The position numbers and the translations under genes were made by a program. From Spirochaetota bacterium (GTDB taxonomy: Bacteria > Spirochaetota > GWE2-31-10 > MWDO01): a DNA stretch of 7,567 nucleotides. The stretch lies in contig JAGOCL010000115.1 of the NCBI GenBank assembly GCA_017998755.1, positions 1-7,567 of the forward strand, read 5' to 3'. Of the stretch, positions 7,010-7,567 are shown piece by piece; within the stretch, counting starts at the first letter, position 1; each line of letters starts with the position of its first letter. Under the pieces are notes generated by a model. That model ran no database searches, was not told the origin of the DNA, and saw only the letters and a program-made list of their open reading frames with translations.

Positions 7010-7567
7010 GAAAAATATTCTGTTTATTTTTATTTCTTTCTTTACTGAATTGCGGTAACGTTTCGCCGGAAAAACAGATTATAGAATACCTTGATTATAT
7101 AAAAGCTGAAAAATACGATAAAGCGTATAGCTTACTTTCAAAAACAGATCAAAACGCCGTAACGCTTGAAGAATTCAGCGCATACTCTTCTAGCATCGAT
7201 CGAGTTATCATCCGTAGAACTTCTAATAAAATAGTTAAATCCTCTATGTCCGAATCAGGTAGCTCAGTTACGGCGACGGTCGAAGTAACAAAAATCGATA
7301 TGCGCAAATTATTCTTAAACATCCCAGAACTTGCGACAGAAAGGAAACTCTCCGTTAAAGAAGTTGAAAGAATTATGAATAAAAATCGAAATAACCTAAA
7401 AAAAAGCGCAATAGTTTTTAATAAAGACTATAAACTGATAAACGAAGACGGTAAATGGGTAATTAAAGCCGATTTAGACATAATAAAGTATATTAACTAT
7501 AACCTCAAATCGGCGATACAATTTGAGAAAAACGGGAAATACGATAAAGCGATGAGCGCTATTGAGA
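7006..7567 (+). CDS. Putative lipoprotein with NTF2/DUF4878-like region and start of a TPR (3' end outside window)
   Basis: The frame opens with GTG at 7006, overlapping the mfd stop in the four bases GTGA, and stays open for 187 codons to the window edge. Residues 1-16 (MRKIFCLFLFLSLLNC) form a lipoprotein signal; the lipobox LLNC has Asn before Cys16, looser than the usual Gly/Ala/Ser but tolerated in some spirochaete lipoproteins. Residues 20-150 begin EKQIIEYLDYIKAEKYDKAYSLLS and include VTLEEFSAYS, VTATVEVTKID and later DGKWVIKADLD. That layout matches small NTF2-fold lipoproteins of the DUF4878 kind, in which a crowded helix precedes a curved sheet. Residues 164-187 (LKSAIQFEKNGKYDKAMSAIE) look like the start of a TPR, echoing the first TPR of the exported protein upstream of mfd. 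The role is unknown; attachment to a membrane in the envelope is inferred. The call of a real gene is firm, the fold is tentative. Confidence 0.8.
   Translation, partial: MRKIFCLFLFLSLLNCGNVSPEKQIIEYLDYIKAEKYDKAYSLLSKTDQNAVTLEEFSAYSSSIDRVIIRRTSNKIVKSSMSESGSSVTATVEVTKIDMRKLFLNIPELATERKLSVKEVERIMNKNRNNLKKSAIVFNKDYKLINEDGKWVIKADLDIIKYINYNLKSAIQFEKNGKYDKAMSAIE

Overview
The window is an AT-rich stretch of bacterial chromosome (mid-30s % G+C by eye) holding five protein-coding genes, two of them cut by the window edges. At least four of the five products carry export signals, which points to a diderm (Gram-negative-type) bacterium. Some Mfd segments (for example LDRIGTKSW and FIPVEQLNFIQKYL) recall spirochaete Mfd proteins, and the relaxed lipobox (LLNC) of the last gene would suit a spirochaete. 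This assignment is from memory of the family and is tentative. I see no rRNA, tRNA, CRISPR array, insertion sequence or phage gene.

Layout. Leftward (minus strand): an exported thioredoxin-fold protein with a CQYC active site (291-1505), followed 10 nt downstream by the start of an exported DUF1573-family protein (1-280, 3' end outside the window). Rightward (plus strand): an exported TPR-repeat protein with a CsgG/FlgT-like C-terminus (1618-3504); a full-length transcription-repair coupling factor gene, mfd (3563-7009); and a lipoprotein gene that overlaps the mfd stop by four bases (7006 to beyond the end). The two arms diverge from the 112-bp gap 1506-1617. That gap holds a near-perfect rightward sigma-70 promoter and a good leftward one, whose -35 boxes lie on the same base pairs.

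How the genes fit together. The left pair looks like an envelope thiol-redox unit: a periplasmic CxxC thioredoxin-like protein beside a small exported protein with a CxC motif. The right arm reads as one transcription unit, with no terminator visible between the genes. It places the cytosolic DNA-repair translocase Mfd between two envelope proteins, which is more likely shared transcription than shared function. The most unusual features are the overlapping divergent promoters, a strong Shine-Dalgarno sequence stranded 44 nt upstream of the mfd start behind a small hairpin, and the long uncharacterised helical region of the thioredoxin-like protein. I found no convincing evidence of a wholly new defence or mobile system; this looks like ordinary chromosomal housekeeping plus lineage-specific envelope genes.
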